The notes beneath the pieces are model-generated. The model was not told where the DNA came from. It ran no database searches and saw only the letters and a list, made by a program, of their open reading frames with translations. The position numbers were made by a program, and so were the translations under genes. A stretch of DNA of 21,688 nucleotides from a virus: positions 1 through 21,688 of the IMG/VR virus record IMGVR_UViG_3300025110_000157; one strand, written 5' to 3'. Positions 6,582 through 14,494 of the stretch are shown here, in pieces (within the stretch, counting starts at the first letter, position 1; each line of letters opens with the position of its first letter).

Positions 6582-7690
6582 GCGAAGAGAACCAGAAAAG
6601 ATTTACCTTTCAAGTCAACGTTGGAAACGTAGACCGCGAGAGCGGCGTTTTGCGTGACGTTGTGATAATCGAAGCGGGCGAAGCGCGCGGCCATCGCATG
6701 ATGGTATCGGAGCGCACGCTTGACGCAGCGGTTGACCTTTTGGCCGACGATATTTTGCCCGCGTACATTACGCACAACGGCGCATTTCAAGATCGGCTCT
6801 TGAATGAGATTGGAGCGTTTGAAGGATTTTATCGGGACGGCGACAAGATACGCGCCGAACGGTTTGAAACTCTGCAATCGTGGCGCAAGGCCGAGCCTGA
6901 CAAATACGAGCGACTGTTTGACTTGGCCGAAAAAATGCCCAAGACATTCGGCATCAGTATTGTTTTTGAGGGCGCGCTTGCTTGGGAAACTGACGGGGGC
7001 GAAGTGCCCTTTGCCAGCCTTAACGAAAAACCAGAGGATTCACTTTTTGACCTGCCAACAATCACGCCGTCAAAAATACAGTCGGCGGATTTCGTTGATA
7101 CACCCGCAGCAACGTCGGCCCTGTTCGCGGAGAATTGGGACAAACCCGCAAACGTTGAAGAGGCTTTTATCATGCCCGAAGATATTGAACAAAAAATTGA
7201 GGTCGCTGCGAGCGAATCGGCCAGCGCGGAGTTAGAGCGACGCCAAGCCGAAGAGTCTGTTGCCAGCGAAGAACCGAAAGCCGAAGCCGCTGAAGAAAAG
7301 CCGAAGCGAAAGAAAAAGCTGGAAGAGGCCGAGACTTTAGAAACCGAGCAAGTCGAGCTTGAGGAAATCGAAGAGGAGCAGACCGAAGCCATTGAAGAGG
7401 TCGAGCTTTCCGAACACGCCGCGCAACTTAACGAGCGCGACTCTATGATTTCCGAACAGCAATGCAGAATTGCCGAGCTTGAAAACCAAGTTGCCACGCT
7501 CAAAGCAGTGTTTGGCGGCGAAGAGGAAATTGCTGACGATCTAGCTACTGAAGTCGAGCCAGAGAAAACAAACGATCAACTCAAAGCCGAGTTTATCAAA
7601 GAGCATTTGCGAGCCAATCCGAGCGATTCACCAATGACCGCCGTGCTGGCCGCATACAAAACCAAGCCTGAGTTATTCAGCGCAAACTAA
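6578..7690 (+). CDS. Prohead protease fused to a scaffold-like coiled coil
   Basis: Residues about 1-185 look like a herpesvirus/HK97-type (U35/S78) serine protease: H66 in AYITHNG, S127 in KTFGISIVFEG, and SADFVDTPAATSALF (169-183), which matches the family's conserved VDxPA segment. Residues about 200-330 are highly acidic, rich in Glu, Lys and Ala, with a coiled coil (SMISEQQCRIAELENQVATL). The C-terminal ending is helical, ending YKTKPELFSAN. Such a protease-scaffold fusion, as in P2 gpO, would shape the procapsid and then cleave itself and its partners. Position just before the decoration and capsid genes agrees. Catalytic residue assignment is by pattern and not proven. Confidence 0.8.
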   Translation: MSEENQKRFTFQVNVGNVDRESGVLRDVVIIEAGEARGHRMMVSERTLDAAVDLLADDILPAYITHNGAFQDRLLNEIGAFEGFYRDGDKIRAERFETLQSWRKAEPDKYERLFDLAEKMPKTFGISIVFEGALAWETDGGEVPFASLNEKPEDSLFDLPTITPSKIQSADFVDTPAATSALFAENWDKPANVEEAFIMPEDIEQKIEVAASESASAELERRQAEESVASEEPKAEAAEEKPKRKKKLEEAETLETEQVELEEIEEEQTEAIEEVELSEHAAQLNERDSMISEQQCRIAELENQVATLKAVFGGEEEIADDLATEVEPEKTNDQLKAEFIKEHLRANPSDSPMTAVLAAYKTKPELFSAN

Positions 7691-7699
7691 AACAAAAAA

Positions 7700-8077
7700 A
7701 TGGGTGATACTACATATAACGACGGGGCGCGGACGTTTCAAGCAACCGCTGTCGCAATCGCCGCCCATGCTCTTGTTGCCGTTGATAGTGACGGCAAGAT
7801 TAGCGTGGCAGGTGACAACGCAACTGATAAAGTAATCGGTGCAACACTTGAGCCAATCGCCGCGAGCGGTTACGGCGCGGTGCGCTTGCTGAATACTGGC
7901 GGCACTTCCGAGGTGTTAGCTTCGGGCGACACGATCGCAGTCGGTGACACGATTTACACGGACGGTTCCGGAAAGGTCGGCACTGACTCAAGCAACACAA
8001 AAATCGGTTACGCACTCGGCGCATCTGCCGCCGATGGCGACGTGATCGAGGTGTTGGTTCACGCGCACTTTATCTAA
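7700..8077 (+). CDS. Capsid decoration (cement) protein, DUF2190-like
   Basis: This 125-residue, Gly/Ala/Asp-rich beta protein has the repeating VGD and IGYA pattern of DUF2190 capsid cement proteins: FQATAVAIAAHALVAVDSDG, then VIGATLEPIAASGYGAVRLL, SGDTIAVGDTIYTDGSGKVG and KIGYALGASAADGDVIEVLV. These bind the outside of the shell at its local symmetry axes. It lies between the protease and major capsid genes, as lambda D and its analogues do. No clear ribosome site precedes the ATG, which follows an A7 run. Confidence 0.8.
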   Translation: MGDTTYNDGARTFQATAVAIAAHALVAVDSDGKISVAGDNATDKVIGATLEPIAASGYGAVRLLNTGGTSEVLASGDTIAVGDTIYTDGSGKVGTDSSNTKIGYALGASAADGDVIEVLVHAHFI

Positions 8078-8100
8078 TCATTTAACCAAGGAAGAAACTA

Positions 8101-9030
8101 ATGAGCTTTTTTGCATCATCCGCCGCCAGCTTCCAACCCGTTGTTGGCGAAGCAATCAACGAAGTAGATCGCCAACAATTTGTTGGCGCGCAAATCCTGC
8201 CGCTGCAAGGCGTTGCCTCCAAGAAAGGCACTTACGTCAAAATCAAAGCGTCGCAGTTTGACAACGATATAAGCAAGCCGCGCTCCGCTGGGGCCAGCTT
8301 TTCGCAAACGTCCAGCGAGTACGAGAGCGCAACTTTTGAATGCCAAGAATACGGCGTTGAAAATATGCTCGACGATCTCGACGTTGCCGAGGCTGAGACT
8401 GACGCCTTGCTTGACATCGTGACCGTGACCAGCAACCAGCTTGCCGACAACATCATGGTAGGCCACGAGATTCGTGTTGCCAACGCTTTGAGCGGCGCGA
8501 GCTTCAACGGCACTGCCGCGACTGCGGTGATGTCCAACGCTGGGGCCGCGACTCCGATCGCTGACATCAACGCCGCCGTGCAACGCCTGAACGGCAACGG
8601 CATATTCAACAACATTCAGTTGATCATGGAAGCCTCTCTCTATCAAGAGATGACGCAGACCGACGATATGCGCAACCTAATCAACGGCAGCGGCGCGCTG
8701 GCTTACAGCCAAGACCAAGTTGCCCGCGTGTTGGGTGTTGACGGTGTTGTGCTTTGTAACTCGCGTTACAACTCGGCCAAGAAAGGCCAGACCGGAAGCC
8801 GCACCAAAATCTGGCCGACAACCAGCTTTTACGTTGCCAGCATCGCCAACGGCCCGCTGTCAAATGGTGGAGTAGGTCGCACGTTGTTTTACAACGCTCG
8901 CGGAAACGGCGCGTTCACAAGCGAAACCTATCGCTCCGAACAACCCCCCGCCAACGTTGTGCGCGTTCGCTCAAACCTTGACGAGTTAATCGTCAACGAG
9001 TTTGCTGGCGAAAAGATCACCGGAGCCTAG
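8101..9030 (+). CDS. Major capsid protein, HK97 fold
   Basis: This 309-residue protein is the shell subunit. It begins MSFFASSAASFQPVVGEAINEVDRQ without a long scaffolding N-terminus. The fold is suggested by an E-loop-like GTYVKIKASQF and YESATFECQEYGVENML, a helical spine from about 85 to 130 (AEAETDALLDIVTVTSNQLADN), an A-domain stretch with IQLIMEASLYQEM, and a C-terminal FTSETYRSEQPPANVVRVRSNLDEL. AAGGAA lies just before the ATG. Its gene ends shortly before a strong terminator, as is usual for the most abundant virion protein. Confidence 0.88.
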   Translation: MSFFASSAASFQPVVGEAINEVDRQQFVGAQILPLQGVASKKGTYVKIKASQFDNDISKPRSAGASFSQTSSEYESATFECQEYGVENMLDDLDVAEAETDALLDIVTVTSNQLADNIMVGHEIRVANALSGASFNGTAATAVMSNAGAATPIADINAAVQRLNGNGIFNNIQLIMEASLYQEMTQTDDMRNLINGSGALAYSQDQVARVLGVDGVVLCNSRYNSAKKGQTGSRTKIWPTTSFYVASIANGPLSNGGVGRTLFYNARGNGAFTSETYRSEQPPANVVRVRSNLDELIVNEFAGEKITGA

Positions 9031-9053
9031 AGAATCCGCAGGGTGGAGAACAG

Positions 9054-9084
9054 GGGGCGGGTGCAAATGCGCCCGCCCCTTTTT
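9054..9084 (+). terminator. Strong hairpin terminator after the capsid gene
   Basis: GGGGCGGG (9054-9061) pairs with CCCGCCCC (9072-9079), and T-G, G-C and C-G pairs can extend the stem to 11 bp with an AAAT loop. Five T follow. It lies between the capsid and tail genes; partial read-through would make tail proteins less abundant than capsid protein. Confidence 0.9.
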
Positions 9085-9096
9085 AGGATTTAAGAA

Positions 9097-9432
9097 ATGG
9101 CAAGTATAACGCAAGCGCAACTGTCGGCGGATATGAATCACGCCCTTGAGGATTTCGGCGTGACGTTGACGGTTGTGCTGCCGTCCGGATACACGGGCAC
9201 GACATTCAGCGCAACGCGCACTTCAATCACAACAGGCTTTATCTTGGAGACAAACGGGCGCGACGTTCAAATTGATTCGGCCTTTTATCTCAACCTCGTG
9301 AGCTTGTCGCCCGTGCCTGAAAAAGGTTGGATTGTGAACGATGGCACGCGCGACCTAAAGATTGCAATGACCGACAAAGACCCAAGCCGCAGCAGCTTAA
9401 AAATCGACTGCGTTCGGAGGCATTCAAACTAA
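9097..9432 (+). CDS. Head-tail connector or tail attachment protein
   Basis: This 111-residue protein is predicted to be mostly beta: FGVTLTVVLPSGYTGTTFSATRTSI, a loop, FYLNLVSLSPVPEKGWIVNDG and DLKIAMTDKDPSRSSLKIDCVRRH. That pattern and size resemble head-closure and attachment proteins of the lambda FII kind, which cap the portal and receive the tail. Position after the capsid gene and before the tail terminator agrees. Sequence identity with a named family could not be established by eye. AGGA lies just before the ATG, and the stop overlaps the next start (TAATG). Confidence 0.55.
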   Translation: MASITQAQLSADMNHALEDFGVTLTVVLPSGYTGTTFSATRTSITTGFILETNGRDVQIDSAFYLNLVSLSPVPEKGWIVNDGTRDLKIAMTDKDPSRSSLKIDCVRRHSN

Positions 9433-10190
9433 TGGCGGCAACAAAACTCTGGGAAGTGTACGACATAGAAACGCCTTTTGAAAAGGCGGCAGTCGCGCAC
9501 ATGGCAAACGTGTTTTCCGATGACCTTGCGCAATACTCGATTGTGCGCACGATAAACGATGACACGTTATTGACCCCCCGCATTGAGGTTAGGTTTGAGC
9601 TTGGCGACGCAATGGAACCGATCCCGCAGCGCGGCGGCGGGGCGTCGGCATCCACCCTTGATTATAGAAATTTCAACGCGCAGTTTTTTGCGCGCGTGGT
9701 GACAGACAACGCCCAAGATCAAGAGGACGATCACCACAAGGCGCGCGGAACGGTGCGCCAATGCCTTGCCGTTTCGAGCGACATATTCAGCACGACAGGA
9801 TCAGGAGGCGCGCCGCAGTTGACAGGAACGGTTGACGGCAACACCGCGTTGTCAAACGTGGTAAACGGAGACGGCACGGAGTTCAGCGACGAGCTTGCGG
9901 TTGGCGACACAATCCGGATCGAATCAAGCGCGGGAAACGATACCAAGGTTGTGCAGACAATCAACAGCAACACCCAGTTGCTAGTCACAAGCGACTTTGC
10001 CCTAAACCATAGCGGCGGCAATATCTTTCGGGTGCAGTCTTTTACCTATGGCCCAGCCTTGGAATTGTTCACAGTCAACTACATCAAGCCCGAATCAACA
10101 GTCTACGAAACCGACGGCACGTTTAACGTTTCAGAGTTGAGTTACAACATGGTGATCGGCATCCGGTCGGATGCTTGGCCCGCAAGTTAA
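9432..10190 (+). CDS. Tail terminator or completion protein with an inserted beta domain
   Basis: This 252-residue protein starts MAATKLWEVYDIETPFEKAA, with ATG overlapping the previous stop. Residues about 15-115 (helix, then TPRIEVRFELGDAMEP, then YRNFNAQFFARVVTD and HKARGTVRQCL) resemble gpU-like tail terminators, which cap the tail tube and set its end. Residues about 130-200 are a separate beta module (QLTGTVDGNTALSNVV, GTEFSDELAVGDTIRIE, VVQTINSNTQLLVTSDFAL) of a type seen in several phage virion proteins. Residues 205-252 return to the terminator-like fold (YGPALELFTVNYIKPES). So the small beta module interrupts a gpU-type protein. An earlier in-frame ATG at 9327 lies inside the previous gene and was rejected. 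Confidence 0.65.
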   Translation: MAATKLWEVYDIETPFEKAAVAHMANVFSDDLAQYSIVRTINDDTLLTPRIEVRFELGDAMEPIPQRGGGASASTLDYRNFNAQFFARVVTDNAQDQEDDHHKARGTVRQCLAVSSDIFSTTGSGGAPQLTGTVDGNTALSNVVNGDGTEFSDELAVGDTIRIESSAGNDTKVVQTINSNTQLLVTSDFALNHSGGNIFRVQSFTYGPALELFTVNYIKPESTVYETDGTFNVSELSYNMVIGIRSDAWPAS

Positions 10191-10252
10191 TGGGACAAAC
10201 TAGCGAAGAGTGGAAAGAATACGCGCCGAAAAGGCCGACCCAAAAAAACTAA
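10190..10252 (+). CDS. Possible 20-residue micro-protein, MGQT family
   Basis: A 20-codon frame, MGQTSEEWKEYAPKRPTQKN, starts at an ATG overlapping the tail terminator stop (TAATG), an arrangement that favours coupled translation. The same 14-base start unit occurs at 4714, and a decayed copy precedes the metallophosphoesterase. The peptide is charged and hydrophilic with no membrane segment. It fills part of the 85-base gap before the tail tube gene. Function is unknown, and the frame is short enough that it could be chance or a remnant. Confidence 0.35.
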   Translation: MGQTSEEWKEYAPKRPTQKN

Positions 10253-10275
10253 TATCAAATTGGAGGAAATGAATA

Positions 10276-10629
10276 ATGGCAGTTACAAGTGATGGCACGC
10301 AAAGTTTCGGGATTGAAGTGTCGCCCGTCGCAATCAATAGCGTGGACTATATTGCGGAAGATTTCAATGTCACTTACGCGGGAAACCGTGTTGACATCAA
10401 CGACAGCAACGGCGAGCCGCTAGGCTCAACGACCGTGCCGCAGCGTGTCGAGTTCAGTGCGACCTTGCAATATGCAACATCGTCAACCGCAAGCCCAACC
10501 ATCGGCCACGAAATGACGCTTGCAACTGGACGGAATGCGGCAACCTATGTGATCACCGAAATTGGCGACGCTCAAACGCAAGGCGACTATGCCAAGTGCA
10601 GTGTTTCCGGTTACGAAAAAATCAACTAG
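10276..10629 (+). CDS. Probable tail tube protein
   Basis: This 117-residue protein is beta-rich: SFGIEVSPVAINSVDYIAEDF, a DIND turn, RVEFSATLQYATSS and YVITEIGDAQTQGDYAKCSVSGYE. It lies between the tail terminator and the chaperone plus tape measure genes, where the major tail protein is found in lambda-type clusters. At 117 residues it is short for a tail tube protein. GGAGG at 10262, 9 bases before the ATG, is the best ribosome site in the tail cluster, consistent with high expression. A competing ATG at 10269 is out of frame. Confidence 0.6.
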   Translation: MAVTSDGTQSFGIEVSPVAINSVDYIAEDFNVTYAGNRVDINDSNGEPLGSTTVPQRVEFSATLQYATSSTASPTIGHEMTLATGRNAATYVITEIGDAQTQGDYAKCSVSGYEKIN

Positions 10630-10637
10630 GTTTTTGA

Positions 10638-11258
10638 ATGACCGCGCAAGAGCTTTGGGCCGAGTATCGGCCCAAGCTCGACGCCGCGCGGGATCGTGAC
10701 CGAAAAGAGCAACAAGGGGTTTTTCTTTCTGTTCCCGAAAATGTCGGCGGCGTCTGGCTTGAGCCTTTGACCATCGAGCGTTTTTTGCTGCTCGACGGTA
10801 TTGATCATCCTATGCTTACGGGCCGAGGCGTGACGCCTGAGTGCGTTGCGTCTTTCTGTTATATTCTATCCCCTGAATACAGACACGGCGACCAGAAAGC
10901 GGCGCGCGATTTCATCAAATCATTTTCACCTCCAGACGCAAAAGAGTTTGCCGAGCAACTGGCCGAATACGTTCAAGATCAATTTGACCTTGGCGGGGCA
11001 GACTCAAAAAAAGAAAACCAAAGCGGGGCGGGTCAAAGTTGGGTTTGCTCAACGATTGACTTGCTGGCGTCTGAATACAGTTGGAGCGAGCAAGAGATTT
11101 TGCGGCTCCCAATCAAGCGAGCGTTTACCTACGCGCGCGCAATAGTGGCGCGCAAAAGTGAGGGCAACGTTGCGACATTTAGCAAACACCAAGATCGTGT
11201 GAAATCAGAATACCTTGAAGGCATGCAAAAAATAAGGAGCGAAAAAAATGGCGGGTAA
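10638..11258 (+). CDS. Tail assembly chaperone with internal slippery site
   Basis: This 206-residue protein lies between tail tube and tape measure, the position of lambda G/GT. The first part (about 1-120, with GGVWLEPLTIERFLLLDGIDHP and AEQLAEYVQDQFDLGG) and the second part (about 135-206, STIDLLASEYSWSEQEILRLPIKRAFTYARAI) are joined by a polar linker, ADSKKENQSGAGQ. That linker is encoded by A-AAA-AAA in frame, so a -1 slip would make a 140-residue product. The chaperone family coats the tape measure and recruits tube subunits. The end overlaps the tape measure start by 11 bases. Confidence 0.7.
   Translation: MTAQELWAEYRPKLDAARDRDRKEQQGVFLSVPENVGGVWLEPLTIERFLLLDGIDHPMLTGRGVTPECVASFCYILSPEYRHGDQKAARDFIKSFSPPDAKEFAEQLAEYVQDQFDLGGADSKKENQSGAGQSWVCSTIDLLASEYSWSEQEILRLPIKRAFTYARAIVARKSEGNVATFSKHQDRVKSEYLEGMQKIRSEKNGG
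11006..11012 (+). promoter_or_regulatory. Candidate -1 ribosomal slippery heptamer A-AAA-AAA
   Basis: Seven A, read as TCA-AAA-AAA in the zero frame, form the canonical X-XXY-YYZ heptamer. After slippage the frame reads RKPKRGGSKLGLLND and stops at TGA 11057-11059. A weak hairpin, GTTGG / TCAAC (11038-11053), lies about 25 bases downstream, farther than usual. No obvious Shine-Dalgarno-like stimulator is present. Confidence 0.5.
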
Positions 11259-13839
11259 AATCACCTTAATGGCTTTTTTGGGCCTCGACACTTCACAAAT
11301 GAAGGAGGGAATGAGCAAGGCGGAAAAATCTGCGGCCAAAGGCTCCGAAAAAATTGGGCAGAGTTTACGCAAGGGCGTTAACGTGCTTGCCACTGCGGCG
11401 GCTGCCGCTGCCGCTGCCGCTGCCGTTGCGATAACGGCATTCGTCGCCAAGTCGATCATGGAATTTGTAGAGTTTGAGGAAAAGATGAACGAGGTGTTCA
11501 CCTTGTTGCCAGATCAAAGCGCGGCGGCGGAACGGAAGATGACGAAAGACGCAAAGAACCTTGCGCGAGAGTTTGGCGTTTTACCGAATGAAGTTGTGCC
11601 CGCGCTTTATCAAGCAATATCTGCGGGCGTTCCGAAGGAAAATGTTTTTGAGTTTATGGCAGTCGCCAGCAAGGCGGCAATCGGTGGAGTCTCTACCGTA
11701 GAGACTGCGGTTGATGGATTGTCTACCGCAATGAATACATACGGGCAAGACAACTTGAGCGCGAAGGATGCGGCGGACGCAATGTTCACGGCGGTCAAAC
11801 TTGGCAAAACAAACTTTGAATTATTGAGCGGCTCAATGTCAACCGTGCTGCCTATTGCGAAAGCGATGGGTGTTGATTTCGATCAAGTCATGGCGGCGGT
11901 TGCGACACTCACAAAACAGGGCGTTCCCACTGCGCAAGCCATGACCCAAATCCGCGCAGCGATGCAAGCCTTGGGTTCGCCGACAACGAGGCAATCGGCA
12001 TATTTGCAAGAGCTTGGCGTTGATACTGAGAAGATGAAGGCGGCACTTGCTGGCCCAAATGGGTTAGCGGTCGCAATGGGGATGATGGAAAAAGCGGCGG
12101 CTGGGGACAACGAAAAGCTGCGCAAGATGGTTGGAAGTGTTGAGGCTCTAGGCGGCATTCTTGCAGTGACCGCGCGCGGCGGTCTAATTATGGCCGAGTC
12201 AATGGACGAGATGAGTAAGAAAGCGGGCGCAAACGATGTTGCATACGGCAAAATGAATGAATCGCTTAAACGCACGTTTGAAGCACTCAAGGCAACGGTG
12301 AGCGTTGGCCTTACCAATGCAGGTTCGGCGTTCTCGCGTTTGCTTGTTTCGATGGGGCCAGCACTTCAAAGGCTGGCTGACATCTTTGCCGATTTTGATT
12401 GGGGCGGCGTTACTAAAGCGATGAGTGATTTAGGCAAAAGCCTTGCGCCCACTTTGATGAAACTTGCGAACGCTGTCGGCGAATTGATGCGCGAAGTGTT
12501 TGGCTTGTTTGAAGGTATCGGCGCGGGCAAAGGCATTATTGAATCCATTGTTGGCGTGATTATAAAAATAGTTCACGGGGTCAAGGGTGTTGTTCAATTT
12601 GTTAAACAGCTTTTGATTGCGTTTGAAGCGTTGCCAGACGGCGCAAAATCCTTTGCAAAAATTATCGCTGGCTTTGCCCTTGGGCCAATCAAAGCACTGT
12701 TTTCAATCGCTGGTTTTTTACTGAAAACATTTGGCGATCTCGGCATGGCGTTCGGCATTGCAATGGGCGACATAATCGCCGCCACAACAAAAACAATCGG
12801 CAAGTTGCTTCAGCACATTGCGCCGCTTGTCATGGTTGTTGATGAGAGCCAAGGGACGGCGTTGATGAAAGCTGCACTCGAAATGGAAAACGCCGAGCGT
12901 GATCTTGACGCAAAGCGTAAACAGCTTGAAGAGGAACGCAACCAGCGCGCGAGGGAAGCGCACCGCGAGCGCATGCAAATGATAAAAGAGGAAAAGGCCG
13001 CAGAGATAAAAACCGTACAGCAAAAAGAGGAAGCCAAGGTCAAAGACGTAAAAGCAGAGATTGCAAAAAAACGGCAAGCAATGATTGCGCTGACGGGCAA
13101 GCCTTTCTGGACGGTGGCAACCGTAAAGGAATTGGAATCTGTGCCGGATGCAATAATGAAGAAAGCAATGATTGCGCTAACGGCAAAAGGAATAGGTCCG
13201 TTAAAAGAATTGAAAATGGGAAGTGACACTTTTGATCGCAAGACAATTATGGAGGCAACAGGAATGACTCCCGAAATGATTGCCGCAACTAAAAGAAACA
13301 TTTCAATAACTGAGGGGAAAAAGTTGGATGAAATGGTGAAGCACAAAGTAAAGGAATTAGAAGACAAACTTAAAGCAAGTGGTGATCGTATTAAGGAAAA
13401 CGAAGAGTTACGCATGAAAAATTTCTTTTCAATGATTGCTTTGGCTGGCGGCCCATCAGGCCAAGATCATGCGGAAATCCGCGCAAGGTTAAAAACAGCA
13501 GAGCAACGCGCGGCGTTTGATGCAAGAATGGTTGCGCTTTATCAAAGAGGTGTTGCAATACATAGAAGAAACATTGAGCAAAAAACTCGCAAAGCGTTCG
13601 GACAAAAAATGGCCCCTCTTCCTAAAATGGCACCACTTCCGCCAAGCGGGATTTCACTAGGCACGCAGTCGGCTTTTACGCCGCGACCAGTTGGGGCGGC
13701 GCAAACTCCAACAGTGAAAATCGACGCAAACGATATGCTTAAAAAAATGAACACGTTTTATGGCACGGCAATAAAAGACATCCAAAAAAGTTTGCGCTCG
13801 ATTGATTACAGTTTGAAAGGTAAATTTGTAAACCAGTAA
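11248..13839 (+). CDS. Tail tape measure protein
   Basis: This 863-residue protein sets tail length. Residues about 85-270 match the conserved TP901-1/TIGR01760-type core: LPNEVVPALYQAISAGVP, AAIGGVSTVETAVDGLSTAMNTYG, GKTNFELLSGSMSTVLPIAKAMGVDF and TQIRAAMQALGSPT. An Ala-rich hydrophobic segment lies at 48-65, and hydrophobic helices lie at about 455-530. A coiled coil follows at about 547-612. The C-terminal 250 residues include repeated MIAL motifs (codons at 13081, 13168, 13432) and a tandem KMAPLP (about 13607). AAGGAG 8 bases before the ATG is a strong ribosome site. Base composition turns AT-richer from about 13080 to 13600. Confidence 0.93.
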   Translation: MAGKITLMAFLGLDTSQMKEGMSKAEKSAAKGSEKIGQSLRKGVNVLATAAAAAAAAAAVAITAFVAKSIMEFVEFEEKMNEVFTLLPDQSAAAERKMTKDAKNLAREFGVLPNEVVPALYQAISAGVPKENVFEFMAVASKAAIGGVSTVETAVDGLSTAMNTYGQDNLSAKDAADAMFTAVKLGKTNFELLSGSMSTVLPIAKAMGVDFDQVMAAVATLTKQGVPTAQAMTQIRAAMQALGSPTTRQSAYLQELGVDTEKMKAALAGPNGLAVAMGMMEKAAAGDNEKLRKMVGSVEALGGILAVTARGGLIMAESMDEMSKKAGANDVAYGKMNESLKRTFEALKATVSVGLTNAGSAFSRLLVSMGPALQRLADIFADFDWGGVTKAMSDLGKSLAPTLMKLANAVGELMREVFGLFEGIGAGKGIIESIVGVIIKIVHGVKGVVQFVKQLLIAFEALPDGAKSFAKIIAGFALGPIKALFSIAGFLLKTFGDLGMAFGIAMGDIIAATTKTIGKLLQHIAPLVMVVDESQGTALMKAALEMENAERDLDAKRKQLEEERNQRAREAHRERMQMIKEEKAAEIKTVQQKEEAKVKDVKAEIAKKRQAMIALTGKPFWTVATVKELESVPDAIMKKAMIALTAKGIGPLKELKMGSDTFDRKTIMEATGMTPEMIAATKRNISITEGKKLDEMVKHKVKELEDKLKASGDRIKENEELRMKNFFSMIALAGGPSGQDHAEIRARLKTAEQRAAFDARMVALYQRGVAIHRRNIEQKTRKAFGQKMAPLPKMAPLPPSGISLGTQSAFTPRPVGAAQTPTVKIDANDMLKKMNTFYGTAIKDIQKSLRSIDYSLKGKFVNQ
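11401..11424 (+). repeat. Four tandem GCTGCC units inside the tape measure gene
   Basis: Four perfect copies of GCTGCC encode part of an 11-Ala run at residues about 49-59. Such tracts change length easily, but here each unit keeps the frame and adds or removes two alanines. Confidence 0.9.
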
Positions 13840-13849
13840 GGGCGACACT

Positions 13850-14491
13850 ATGCCAAGAAACGACGACGCACCAAATACCGGATGGCAAACCGCTGTTGAA
13901 GTTTCCAGCGTGCCAAGAATCCTGACCCCGTTTTCAGGCATTGGAGACACGAGCGCGAAAATTTACGAACGTGACTTCATTCAAAACGGCGATTACTGGA
14001 CACCCCTCGCGCTTGATACCGCTGACGGTGTTTTTACTAGCGCGTTTCTTATCGAGGAAACGCAGCCGCAACAATTTGGAAATGGGCTTGTGAAATGGAC
14101 TCGACGTTTCGGAACAGTGCCCAGCACGTTTTCACATTATAGCGCGGAGCAGTTCACTTTTTTTGGCTATTATGATAGCTATGAGACAAACACCAGCTAC
14201 CGCGACCCATACCCGCGCGCAACTGTCACCGAAATAACAAACACATTCATCAAGTCAACCGATCCGGAAACTGATTTTCCTTTTGCGTCTGGGGATCAAA
14301 AGTTATTAAGTCAAAACAATCGCGGCGAATTTGTTGGATACGTTGACGGCAACACGACGCCGACAATCTCAACTTATCAAGGCTATGTTTCGGCCAACAC
14401 TCAAATCGTTATTCGTGACCCACTAATCGAGCGTTGTTACGGAAGCGGAAACATCTGGCGCAAACAAGTTTACAAAGCCGAAGCGCAATAA
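13850..14491 (+). CDS. Tail-tip structural protein of unknown fold
   Basis: This 213-residue, aromatic- and Thr-rich beta protein was not assigned to a family. Its segments include IYERDFIQNGDYWTPLALDT, FLIEETQPQQFGNGLVKWTRRFGTVP, FFGYYDSYETNTSYRDPYP and GYVDGNTTPTISTYQGYVSANT. It lies between the tape measure and the fibre genes, so a distal tail or fibre-attachment role is likely. AAGGG stands before the ATG. No large lambda J-like tip protein occurs in the window, which suggests a simple tail tip. Confidence 0.6.
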   Translation: MPRNDDAPNTGWQTAVEVSSVPRILTPFSGIGDTSAKIYERDFIQNGDYWTPLALDTADGVFTSAFLIEETQPQQFGNGLVKWTRRFGTVPSTFSHYSAEQFTFFGYYDSYETNTSYRDPYPRATVTEITNTFIKSTDPETDFPFASGDQKLLSQNNRGEFVGYVDGNTTPTISTYQGYVSANTQIVIRDPLIERCYGSGNIWRKQVYKAEAQ

Positions 14492-14494
14492 AAA

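Noticed and set aside
6829-7503. Minus-strand frame of 224 codons, Ser-rich
   Set aside because: It is the reverse reading of the Glu/Lys-rich scaffold part of the protease gene; its Ser-rich, low-complexity content comes from the complement of GAA and GAG codons.
9327-9431. Longer start for the tail terminator protein
   Set aside because: It lies within the preceding gene in another frame, whereas the ATG at 9432 overlaps the upstream stop in the usual coupled manner.
12810-13415. Minus-strand frame of 201 codons opposite the tape measure gene
   Set aside because: A shadow of the tape measure coiled coil, with no ribosome site and no neighbour on that strand.
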